Position numbers and translations under genes: made by a program. A DNA stretch of 35,455 nucleotides, taken from assembly GCA_023460795.1 (NCBI GenBank), contig JAEWPC010000050.1, forward strand, positions 1 to 35,455, in the 5' to 3' direction. Below the pieces are notes generated by a model. The model was not told where the DNA came from and made no database searches. It worked only from the letters and a program-made list of their open reading frames with translations. This document shows, one piece after another, positions 16,628-23,333 of the stretch (the stretch's first letter is position 1; the number at the start of each line of letters is the position of its first letter). The DNA is from Bacillota bacterium. Lineage in GTDB: Bacteria > Bacillota > Bacilli > Paenibacillales > Paenibacillaceae.

Positions 16628-17704
16628 TTGAAACGCTCTAAATGGATCAAAATCAGCCTCTATACGCTCCTTGCGTGTATCGTCATCGCTGCCGCAGGGG
16701 CTGGGGTGGCGTGGTATAAGCTGGAGAATACGATCAGTGCGATGTATGAGCCGCTGCCGAGTACGGAATGGACACAGCCCGTATTCGAGCGGGAGAACTT
16801 GCAAGAGGACATACCGGCAACCCTGCCATCGAATCCGGTTGAGGAAGAGGGGGCAGCGAACGACGTTGCGGTCGGCGATCAAGCCGTCTCCACCGCGAAT
16901 GCAACCAACGACGACATGAAACTCACCGAGGACGAAGTCGATCGTTTGCTGCATCCGAATCTGGACCGGAAGGATCCGTTCTGCATCCTCTTGCTGGGAG
17001 TAGATGAGCGGCCGTCGGATCGCGGACGAAGCGATACGATGATCCTGTTATCGATTCAGCCTGCGAAGCATTCGGCGATGGCGATTTCCATTCCGCGAGA
17101 CACGAGGGTGCTCATCCCGCAGCGGGAACGATACGACAAAATCAATCATGCGTACGCGTTCGGAGGAACGGCGCTTTCGGTCGCCGCGGTCGAGAGATTG
17201 TTCGGCGTACCGATCGCCTATTATATGAAGACGAATATGGAGGGCATCGTCGATATCGTCGATACGGTAGGGGGCGTGGACGTTGACAACGCCCGGTCGT
17301 TCACCTATGAAGGCGTTACCTTCCCTAAGGGCGAGCAGCACTTGGACGGCACGAACGCTCTGCTGTACGTTCGGATGCGCAAAGAGGATCCGAACGGCGA
17401 CTTCGGACGCACGGAGCGGCAACGCCAGCTGCTGTCCGCGCTTGTCGACCGCGTCGTCAGCTTCCGTTCGCTAGGCAAGCTGCCGCATATTCTATCCCGG
17501 CTGTCGGAAGACGTCCGGACGAACCTGACCTCGGGGGATATGTTCGATCTGGCGACCGAGTACAAGTCCGAGATCAAGCAGATCGATACGTTGTTCTTGA
17601 ACGGTAAAGGCCGAATGATTGACGGCATCTATTACTACGCGGTTCAGCCGGAGGACCGGGCGGCGTTGCACGATCGACTGTTGAAGCATCTCAGAGGGGC
17701 GTAA
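16628..17704 (+). CDS. LytR-CpsA-Psr (LCP) family glycopolymer transferase
   Basis: 358 residues. One N-terminal membrane helix (~8-29, ISLYTLLACIVIAAAGAGVA), an extracellular linker rich in E/P/A, then the LCP domain from ~115: ILLLGVDERPSDRGRSDTMI, SIPRDTRVLIP, DKINHAYAFGG, VDTVGGVDV, LDGTNALLYVRMRK. The conserved Asp/Arg residues that bind the polyprenyl-pyrophosphate substrate are present. LCP proteins transfer lipid-linked glycopolymers onto peptidoglycan, so this one may attach teichoic acid or the EPS made by the downstream operon. TTG at 16628 is preferred because GGGGG lies 8 bp upstream; a TTG at 16613 lacks a site. Confidence 0.9.
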   Translation: MKRSKWIKISLYTLLACIVIAAAGAGVAWYKLENTISAMYEPLPSTEWTQPVFERENLQEDIPATLPSNPVEEEGAANDVAVGDQAVSTANATNDDMKLTEDEVDRLLHPNLDRKDPFCILLLGVDERPSDRGRSDTMILLSIQPAKHSAMAISIPRDTRVLIPQRERYDKINHAYAFGGTALSVAAVERLFGVPIAYYMKTNMEGIVDIVDTVGGVDVDNARSFTYEGVTFPKGEQHLDGTNALLYVRMRKEDPNGDFGRTERQRQLLSALVDRVVSFRSLGKLPHILSRLSEDVRTNLTSGDMFDLATEYKSEIKQIDTLFLNGKGRMIDGIYYYAVQPEDRAALHDRLLKHLRGA

Positions 17705-17727
17705 TTCCGCACCTTCTGACAAATTCC

Positions 17728-17756
17728 TTGACAAGGGCAGGAAACTGCCCTATCTT
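17728..17756 (+). promoter_or_regulatory. Promoter of the Cys-rich small protein; spacer forms a hairpin
   Basis: TTGACA (17728-17733), 17-bp spacer, TATCTT (17751-17756). The spacer contains GGGCAG-GAAA-CTGCCC (17735-17750), a perfect 6-bp inverted repeat that may also terminate LCP transcription. Two degenerate GATAC boxes follow at the transcription start. Confidence 0.6.
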
Positions 17757-17764
17757 TAATTTAT

Positions 17765-17779
17765 GATACGTAATGTATA
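17765..17779. promoter_or_regulatory. GATAC box 3 (GATACGTAATGTATA), degenerate
   Basis: 10 of 15 positions match box 1, including GATAC and TGTAT. It lies at the expected transcription start. Confidence 0.45.
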
Positions 17780-17784
17780 CATAT

Positions 17785-17799
17785 GAAACAATTCGTATG
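17785..17799. promoter_or_regulatory. GATAC box 4 (GAAACAATTCGTATG), degenerate
   Basis: 12 of 15 positions match box 1. Starts 20 bp after box 3. Confidence 0.45.
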
Positions 17800-17815
17800 A
17801 AATGGAGAGAGAATC

Positions 17816-17959
17816 ATGGACCATTCCGTATTGTTCTACTGCCTCGTGTGCAACAAGCTGAAGACGATGGAGCAAGCGAACAGCCTCTTCCGGACAGGGT
17901 ATTACAAGGCGCTGCATCCGCTAGGCTGCTGCGTCAATTGCGAGATGCGGTCAAAATAA
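17816..17959 (+). CDS. Small Cys-rich protein (47 residues), possible zinc ribbon
   Basis: Five cysteines in 47 residues: C9 and C12 (CLVC) and C38, C39, C42 (CCVNC), with a helix-prone segment between (NKLKTMEQANSLFRTGYY). Two CxxC-type knuckles suggest a structural zinc site; the family is not recognised. The ATG at 17816 has a GGAGAGAG ribosome site, and the gene has its own TTGACA promoter with two GATAC-like boxes. This independent control, shared with PilZ-LCP and the EPS operon, argues that it is a real gene, perhaps a regulatory adaptor. Confidence 0.72.
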   Translation: MDHSVLFYCLVCNKLKTMEQANSLFRTGYYKALHPLGCCVNCEMRSK

Positions 17960-17996
17960 AATTTTCCTAAATTAGGTATGTAGAAGTGGCGTAGAT

Positions 17997-18005
17997 TGTT
18001 ATAAT
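17997..18005 (+). promoter_or_regulatory. Extended -10 promoter of the ABC transporter operon
   Basis: TGTTATAAT: perfect TATAAT at 18000-18005 preceded by the TGn extension. No GATAC box is near. Confidence 0.6.
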
Positions 18006-18041
18006 GAGGGTGCTTTGCAATCGATCTACGGAGGGAAGCTC

Positions 18042-18968
18042 ATGTCACTCGCACCTGTCGTTCAGTTGGACAACGTCACGAAAGTGATCGGCAGCCGAAC
18101 GATTATCGACCGTGTATCCTTCGACGTGCACCCGGGGGAAGTATTCGGATTTCTCGGTCCGAACGGTTCAGGCAAGACCACGACGATTCGCATGATGGTC
18201 GGATTGATGGCTTTGACGTCGGGAGACATCCACATTGAAGGCCATAGCGTAAAGACCGATTTTCCGAAAGCGATCGTCCATGTCGGCGCCATCGTCGAAA
18301 ATCCGGAAATGTATAAGTTCTTGACGGGTTATCAGAACTTGCTCCACTACGCGCGCATGAATCCGTCGGTCACGAAGGAAAGAATCCAAGAGGTTATCGC
18401 GCTTGTCGGTCTGCAGGATCGCATTCACGACAAAGTGAAGAAGTATTCGCTCGGGATGCGCCAGCGGCTTGGCGTCGCGCAAGCGATGATGCACCGGCCG
18501 AAGCTGCTCGTGCTGGACGAGCCGACGAACGGTCTGGATCCCGCGGGTATCCGCGAGCTTAGGGATTACTTGCGCAAGATCGCGCAAGACGAAGGCGTAG
18601 CCGTGCTCGTATCGTCCCACTTGTTGTCCGAGATGGAGCTGATGTGCGATCGCGTCGCGATTCTTCAGAAGGGCCAGATCATCGACGTCAGGTCGATCCG
18701 CGGCGACAACGCGGCTGCACATGCGCAAACCGAGAACGAGGTGTTGTTCGAAGTCGATCATCCCGATGCGGCGATCGGCGTATTGGAAGGTTCGTACGGG
18801 GCTAAGCTTGCGGACGGGCTGCTATCCATTAAGGCGGACCGCAATTCGGTCGCGGCAACGAACCGCAGGCTCGTGGAAGCGGGGATTAACGTCTACGGCA
18901 TTCGCGTGAAGACGAAGACGTTGGAAGATCAATTCCTTGAAATGACGGGAAGTGAACATATTGGCTAA
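18042..18968 (+). CDS. ABC transporter ATP-binding protein (BcrA-like exporter type)
   Basis: 308 residues. Walker A GPNGSGKTT, Q-loop region AIVENPEMYKFLTG, signature YSLGMRQRLG, Walker B LLVLDEPTNGLDP and H-switch SSHLL are all intact. The ~85-residue C-terminal extension is typical of ABC-2 exporters for antibiotics, peptides or lipids. ATG at 18042 has GGAGGGA 6 bp upstream; an in-frame TTG at 18015 lacks a ribosome site. Its stop overlaps the permease start, so the two are translated together. Substrate unknown. It lies inside the EPS region but has a different promoter type. Confidence 0.93.
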   Translation: MSLAPVVQLDNVTKVIGSRTIIDRVSFDVHPGEVFGFLGPNGSGKTTTIRMMVGLMALTSGDIHIEGHSVKTDFPKAIVHVGAIVENPEMYKFLTGYQNLLHYARMNPSVTKERIQEVIALVGLQDRIHDKVKKYSLGMRQRLGVAQAMMHRPKLLVLDEPTNGLDPAGIRELRDYLRKIAQDEGVAVLVSSHLLSEMELMCDRVAILQKGQIIDVRSIRGDNAAAHAQTENEVLFEVDHPDAAIGVLEGSYGAKLADGLLSIKADRNSVAATNRRLVEAGINVYGIRVKTKTLEDQFLEMTGSEHIG

Positions 18969-19776
18969 CTTCGTGAAGCTCATCCAGAACGAGAATATGA
19001 AAATTTATCGCAGAGTCGGAACTTGGGTGATGCTCGGCATCCTGATATTGCTTCCGATATTGGTGTCTACGCTGCTATACTTCGCGGACAACGCGGACGA
19101 CGGAAGCAAGGTGACCGGTTTCGAGATGATGCAGATCGACGCGGTTTTCGCGTTCATGCTCGTTACGATATTCTCGGTCATTCTAGCCTCGGGATCGGTA
19201 GCGAGCGAATTCTCGTGGGGTACGATCAAGCTGCTGCTGATCCGTCCATGGAGCCGAACCAGCATTCTGTGCTCTAAATTTATCTCCATCGTGCTGTTCA
19301 TCTTGTTAACATCCGTCATCTCGTATTTGGTCTGCTTCTTCGTCAATCTCGCCTTCTTCGGCGCGACGAACGCGGTCGACGAGGTGATTCCCGAGCTGAA
19401 CGCCGGAGCCGGCGTTATGTTCAGGGAACTTGGCGAGATCGTATGGACGCAATTCGTCTCGACGCTTGTCATTGCTTCATTCTCTTTCATGCTGTCCTCG
19501 GCGCTGCGCAGCAACGGTCTTGCCATCGGCTTGTCGCTCGCGATCGTCTTTTTATCCCAGTTATTTACCAACCTGTTCCTGATGATCGATCAACCGTGGA
19601 TCAAATTCGTGCTGTTCCTTCACTTGGATTTGACGCAATTCATGCACGGCCACACGGGACCGATCGAGGACGATCCGATGTCGCTTGGCTTCGCTCTCGG
19701 CGTATTGGCTGCGTACTTCGTCATTTTCAACGCGATCTCTTTGTTGGTATTCCGCAAACGGGACGTAGCCGCTTAA
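18961..19776 (+). CDS. ABC-2 type transporter permease
   Basis: 271 residues with six predicted membrane helices (for example VMLGILILLPILVSTLLYFA, VFAFMLVTIFSVILASGSVA, IVLFILLTSVISYLVCFFVN, and a final ALGVLAAYFVIFNAISLLVF). The N-terminal ANFVKLIQNENMKIYRR is typical of the family. It pairs with the preceding ATPase as a homodimeric or ATPase-paired exporter. TTG at 18961 overlaps the ATPase stop by 8 bp and has GGGA about 10 bp upstream; GTG at 18952 is an alternative. A terminator follows. Confidence 0.9.
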   Translation: MANFVKLIQNENMKIYRRVGTWVMLGILILLPILVSTLLYFADNADDGSKVTGFEMMQIDAVFAFMLVTIFSVILASGSVASEFSWGTIKLLLIRPWSRTSILCSKFISIVLFILLTSVISYLVCFFVNLAFFGATNAVDEVIPELNAGAGVMFRELGEIVWTQFVSTLVIASFSFMLSSALRSNGLAIGLSLAIVFLSQLFTNLFLMIDQPWIKFVLFLHLDLTQFMHGHTGPIEDDPMSLGFALGVLAAYFVIFNAISLLVFRKRDVAA

Positions 19777-19790
19777 TAGAAGAGAATACG

Positions 19791-19844
19791 ATTGGCCTTT
19801 GCCTGAAGACGATAAGTCTGATCGGCGAAGGCCAATTTTGTTTT
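19791..19844 (+). terminator. Terminator of the ABC transporter operon
   Basis: 13-bp stem (19791-19803 with 19824-19836, one G-U) followed by TTTTGTTTT. Confidence 0.9.
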
Positions 19845-19867
19845 GTGGCGAATCTTGTCCATAAGGG

Positions 19868-19896
19868 TTGACCTGCTCACAATTGTATCATAATAT
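19868..19896 (+). promoter_or_regulatory. Promoter of the acyltransferase gene
   Basis: TTGACC (19868-19873), 17-bp spacer, TAATAT (19891-19896). The right half of a GATAC box, TTGTATC (19883-19889), ends the spacer. Confidence 0.55.
19883..19889. promoter_or_regulatory. GATAC half-box (TTGTATC)
   Basis: Exact right arm of box 1 in the promoter spacer; the left arm is not conserved. Confidence 0.4.
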
Positions 19897-19897
19897 A

Positions 19898-19912
19898 GAT
19901 ACAATACGTATC
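19898..19912. promoter_or_regulatory. GATAC box 5 (GATACAATACGTATC)
   Basis: 13 of 15 match to box 1, five outer pairs of the palindrome intact, at the expected transcription start. Confidence 0.68.
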
Positions 19913-19924
19913 ATTAGGGAAAGG

Positions 19925-20896
19925 GTGGTCACTCTGGATAGCAAGAGTAAGTACAGGGAGCTGTGCAAAAGCAGCAACGATATTCCGATCTTCTCCATGG
20001 ATTGGTGGCTCGACATTACGGCGGGAGATTCCAATTGGGATGTCAGCGTAGTGGACAGCGGAGGAGAGATCATCGCCAGCCTTCCCTATTACCGGACCAA
20101 AAAGTACGGTTGCGAGATGATCCGCATGCCTGAGTTGACTCCAGCGATGGGCGTATGGATTCGTTATCCAAGCGATCAGAAATATGCGACAAGGCTGGCC
20201 TATGAGAAGGAGACCTTCACGAAGCTCATCGATAACTTGCCGGATTTCGACTCCTTCTATCAGCACTTTCACTGGTCGGTAACGAATTGGATGCCATTCC
20301 ATTGGAAGGGGTTCACTCAGAGCACGGACTATACATATCTGTTAGAGGATACGAGCGATCTAGACGCGCTGTTCTCCGGTTTCAGAGAGAATATACGCCG
20401 TGAGATTCGTAAAGCGCAGAAGCAGCTCACGGTTGAACAATCGGATGACATTGCTAAGTTCTACCAAGTCCAGTGCAAAACTTATCAACGTCAGAATTTG
20501 AAGCCGCCGCACACTTTCGAGTTTCTGAAGAAGCTGGACGATGCCTGCAAAAGCCGTGGATGCCGCGCCATGTGGTTTGCTTCCGATTCGGAGGGACAGA
20601 TACACAGCGTCATCTATGTCGTATGGGATTCGAAATACGTATACTATCTGATGGGCGGCGGGGATCCCACGCTTCGAACAAGCGGAGCGATGTCGCTGCT
20701 GATGTGGAAGGCCATTCAGGAGGCGTCGAGACTTTCGCGGCAATTCGACTTCGTTGGAAGCATGTTCGAATCGATCGACAGGTTCTTTAGAGGATTCGGA
20801 GCCGTACAGAAGCCCTACTTTCAGTTGTCCAAAACAAACGGAAAGCTGATGAGAGTCGTCTGGCTGGCGAAAGAAGCCTATAGACTCCTTCGTTAA
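19925..20896 (+). CDS. FemAB/BioF2-like GNAT-fold acyltransferase
   Basis: About 323 residues. The layout fits the GNAT acyltransferase group of PF13480 type: an N-terminal half with IASLPYYRTKKYGCEMIRMP and a central FRENIRREIRKAQKQLTVEQ, then AMWFASDSEGQIHSVIYVVW, YYLMGGGDP and FDFVGSMFESIDRFFRGFGA. Members occur in exopolysaccharide and cell wall loci, where they transfer acyl or aminoacyl groups; the donor and acceptor here are unknown. It has its own promoter with the GATAC operator and its own terminator. Start is uncertain: GTG at 19925 sits close behind AGGGAAAGG; a CTG at 19934 would be better spaced. A frame open from 19868 begins in the promoter. Confidence 0.82.
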   Translation: MVTLDSKSKYRELCKSSNDIPIFSMDWWLDITAGDSNWDVSVVDSGGEIIASLPYYRTKKYGCEMIRMPELTPAMGVWIRYPSDQKYATRLAYEKETFTKLIDNLPDFDSFYQHFHWSVTNWMPFHWKGFTQSTDYTYLLEDTSDLDALFSGFRENIRREIRKAQKQLTVEQSDDIAKFYQVQCKTYQRQNLKPPHTFEFLKKLDDACKSRGCRAMWFASDSEGQIHSVIYVVWDSKYVYYLMGGGDPTLRTSGAMSLLMWKAIQEASRLSRQFDFVGSMFESIDRFFRGFGAVQKPYFQLSKTNGKLMRVVWLAKEAYRLLR

Positions 20897-20941
20897 GTAC
20901 TGTGCTGCGGTACGAATGTCCTTTTATTTCAGTAAGGTATG

Positions 20942-20981
20942 AAAAAAGCAACCGTGACGCTTGTCGGACGGTTGCTTTTTT
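20942..20981 (+). terminator. Terminator of the acyltransferase gene
   Basis: 14-bp perfect arms AAAAAAGCAACCGT (20942-20955) and ACGGTTGCTTTTTT (20968-20981), inner GAC/GTC pairing. Confidence 0.93.
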
Positions 20982-20995
20982 CTTATGTTACACGT

Positions 20996-21010
20996 GAAAC
21001 AAAATGTATC
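20996..21010. promoter_or_regulatory. GATAC box 6 (GAAACAAAATGTATC), degenerate
   Basis: 12 of 15 match to box 1, 117 bp upstream of the EPS -35 end. Confidence 0.42.
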
Positions 21011-21040
21011 ATTTTCGAAATCCGGAGTCCTAGCAAGAAA

Positions 21041-21055
21041 TATACTTATTGTATC
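21041..21055. promoter_or_regulatory. GATAC box 7 (TATACTTATTGTATC), degenerate
   Basis: 11 of 15 match to box 1, with ATAC and TTGTATC arms conserved at the right distance. Confidence 0.4.
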
Positions 21056-21126
21056 ATTATGTATGCGCTTTATGGAGAGAGATGCGTGAAAAACGAAGGA
21101 ACTTAGGCTTTTAACGAAAAAATGAG

Positions 21127-21156
21127 TTGACAGTGATACATATTGTATCTTATATT
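21127..21156 (+). promoter_or_regulatory. Promoter of the EPS operon with operator in the spacer
   Basis: Perfect TTGACA (21127-21132), 18-bp spacer, TATATT (21151-21156). Box 8 fills the spacer; box 9 follows the start site. The 314-bp gap 20897-21210 otherwise holds only the preceding terminator, boxes 6 and 7 and a 10-codon ORF (21082-21114). Confidence 0.75.
21135..21149. promoter_or_regulatory. GATAC box 8 (GATACATATTGTATC)
   Basis: 6 of 7 arm positions pair; it lies between -35 and -10 of the EPS operon promoter. Confidence 0.73.
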
Positions 21157-21169
21157 AGAGCTACAAAAT

Positions 21170-21184
21170 GATACATATGGTATC
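21170..21184. promoter_or_regulatory. GATAC box 9 (GATACATATGGTATC)
   Basis: Five outer base pairs intact, 35 bp after box 8, in the untranslated leader 26 bp before the first start codon. Confidence 0.68.
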
Positions 21185-21210
21185 AAAACCACGTTAAAAG
21201 GAGACTCACC

Positions 21211-22371
21211 ATGGCTACAAAGAAAAGAATTGGCGTTGTCGGTACGGGACTAATCGGTCGGGGTCTTATTATGGCAATCGAGAACGATCGGGAGCTTGAG
21301 ATTTCGAGAATTCTAACCCGGCGCGATATCGAAACGATGCAATCGTTCCCTAGTTCGTCGGTTCTGACCCATAGCATAGACGAGTTGATCGCGAATTCGG
21401 ACCTCATCGTGGAATGCAGCGGAGACGTACTGTACGGTACGGATGTCATCGACCAAGCCATTCGAGCTTCCCTTCCGGTCGTCACGATGAACACGGAGCT
21501 GCAGGTAACGACCGGCTCGTATTTCGCGCGCAGGGGTCTGATAACGGAAGCCGAGGGCGATCAGCCCGGCTGTATCGCGGCGCTGAGGGAGAACGTCCTG
21601 CAGATGGGCTTCAAACCTCTCGTATACGGCAATGTCAAAGGATTTCTGAAGCTGGATCCGAGCAGGGAAGAGATGGAGTACTGGTCCGGTCGCAACGGTA
21701 CGACGCTCGGAATGACGACTTCCTTCACGGACGGAACGAAGGTTCAGATGGAGCAAGTCCTCGTCGCCAACGGCTTGGGAGCCGGCATCGCCCAGGACGG
21801 TCTGCTCGGCGTGGCATGCGAGACGGCTCACGAAGGCGGCGTTCGGATGGCCGAGTCCGCCAAGCAAGCGGGAATGCCGCTTAGCGATTACATCCTGTCT
21901 CCGAAATCCCCTCCCGGCGTGTTCGTAACGGCCGAGATCGACGAGCGGCATAAGGACGCGCTTCGTTATTACAAGATGGGAGAAGGACCTTACTACACGC
22001 TTCTCGTCAACTACCATCTCTGCCACCTCGAAATTCTGAAGACGGTGCGTCGGGTGCTATCCGGCGGCGGCGTCTTGCTGAACAACGGAGAACATCCGAG
22101 AATCAGCGCCGCGGCCGTGGCCAAGAAGGATCTTCATCCCGGAGATACGATCGAGAGAGGAATCGGCAGCTTCGAAGTCAGAGGCATTGCGGTAGAGATC
22201 GCCCGCAATCCGGAACACGTTCCGATCGGACTGCTATCTCAGGCCGTTATCCGACGCCCTGTATCCGAAGGTCAGATTCTTACCTTCGAGGATGTCGAGC
22301 TTCCGCCTAGCCTGGCCTTGAACGCATGGCTCGAAATCAGGGAAGACACTCTTCATGCTGTCGCCCAGTAA
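21211..22371 (+). CDS. NAD(P)-dependent oxidoreductase with C-terminal SAF domain
   Basis: 386 residues. Rossmann motif GVVGTGLIGRG (GxGxxG at G11-G16) as in homoserine dehydrogenase-like enzymes. DLIVECSGDVLYGTDVIDQA and TMNTELQVTTGSYFAR follow, as in dehydrogenases that handle small aldehydes or sugar acids. Residues ~300-375 (AVAKKDLHPGDTI, RRPVSEGQILTFEDVELPP) form a SAF domain. Such proteins occur in polysaccharide and sugar-acid loci; the reaction is not established. As first gene of the EPS operon it may make an unusual precursor. ATG at 21211 has AAAGGAGA upstream; galU follows 46 bp later. Confidence 0.85.
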   Translation: MATKKRIGVVGTGLIGRGLIMAIENDRELEISRILTRRDIETMQSFPSSSVLTHSIDELIANSDLIVECSGDVLYGTDVIDQAIRASLPVVTMNTELQVTTGSYFARRGLITEAEGDQPGCIAALRENVLQMGFKPLVYGNVKGFLKLDPSREEMEYWSGRNGTTLGMTTSFTDGTKVQMEQVLVANGLGAGIAQDGLLGVACETAHEGGVRMAESAKQAGMPLSDYILSPKSPPGVFVTAEIDERHKDALRYYKMGEGPYYTLLVNYHLCHLEILKTVRRVLSGGGVLLNNGEHPRISAAAVAKKDLHPGDTIERGIGSFEVRGIAVEIARNPEHVPIGLLSQAVIRRPVSEGQILTFEDVELPPSLALNAWLEIREDTLHAVAQ

Positions 22372-22417
22372 CCATGCTTGGATCCATTATCACGCTACCC
22401 GTTATGGAGGAGTCGCC

Positions 22418-23308
22418 ATGAAGAAGGTAAGGAAAGCGATCATTCCGGCAGCGGGCCTCGGCACTCGGTTTCTGCCCGCTACCAAAGCTATGCCGAAGGA
22501 AATGCTGCCCATCATCGACAAGCCGACGATTCAATACATCGTGGAAGAAGCCATCGCGTCCGGTATCGAAGACATTATTATCGTGACGGGCAAGGGGAAA
22601 CGCGCGATCGAGGATCATTTCGACCACGCGTTCGAGCTCGAGTATACCCTCACCGAGAAAGGAAAGCTGAAGCTGCTCGAAGAGGTTCGCCGACCTTCCG
22701 GCTTCGAAATTCACTATATTCGCCAGAAGGAACCGAGAGGTCTAGGCCATGCGGTATGGTGCGCAAGGCGGTTCATCGGTGACGAGCCGTTCGCCGTCTT
22801 GCTTGGTGACGATATCGTGCAGGGCGAAGATCCTTGCCTCGGACAGCTTATACGTCAATACGATCGAATGCAGTCATCCATTATCGGCGTACAGCCGGTT
22901 CAGGACCATGAGACGCATAGGTACGGAATCGTCGACGGATACGAGCGGGAGGACGGCCTCTACCAAGTACGCACGCTGGTGGAGAAGCCGCTGCCTGGCA
23001 CGGCCCCGTCGAACCTCGCCATCATGGGCCGCTACATACTCACTCCCGAGATCTTCCAGATTCTCGAGCATCAGGAAACAGGAGCGGGAGGAGAAATTCA
23101 ACTTACGGACGCGATTCGCAAGCTGAATGAATTGCAGGACGTATATGCCTGCCACTTCGAAGGCTTCAGAAGCGATGTCGGAGAGAAGCTTGGCTTCATT
23201 ATGACGACGCTGAGATACGCGCTTCAGAACGACGAGCTCAAACATCCTCTTCTGCATGAGCTCGACAATCTTCTGAAGCAACAGACGGTAACTCAGACGA
23301 TCGTATAA
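22418..23308 (+). CDS. galU: UTP-glucose-1-phosphate uridylyltransferase
   Basis: 296 residues, normal length. Signature PAAGLGTRFLPATKAMPKEM at ~10-29, then IIDKPTIQYIVEEA, VTGKGKRAIEDHFD, LGDDIV, and GGEIQLTDAI. It makes UDP-glucose from UTP and glucose-1-phosphate in the cytosol, the precursor for EPS and for the glycolipid synthase encoded at 4804-5919. The ATG at 22418 has TATGGAGGAG 7 bp upstream; an upstream in-frame ATG (22355) overlaps the previous gene and has no site. Second gene of the EPS operon. Confidence 0.96.
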   Translation: MKKVRKAIIPAAGLGTRFLPATKAMPKEMLPIIDKPTIQYIVEEAIASGIEDIIIVTGKGKRAIEDHFDHAFELEYTLTEKGKLKLLEEVRRPSGFEIHYIRQKEPRGLGHAVWCARRFIGDEPFAVLLGDDIVQGEDPCLGQLIRQYDRMQSSIIGVQPVQDHETHRYGIVDGYEREDGLYQVRTLVEKPLPGTAPSNLAIMGRYILTPEIFQILEHQETGAGGEIQLTDAIRKLNELQDVYACHFEGFRSDVGEKLGFIMTTLRYALQNDELKHPLLHELDNLLKQQTVTQTIV

Positions 23309-23333
23309 GAGAGAAAGGGAGAGGAATGGAGGC

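Noticed and set aside
19868..19924. TTG at 19868 as the start of the acyltransferase
   Set aside because: It coincides with the TTGACC -35 element and the frame would run through the operator.
21082..21114. 10-codon ORF with GGAGAGAG ribosome-like site before the EPS promoter
   Set aside because: Very short, upstream of the main promoter, no sign of conservation to assess; probably chance.
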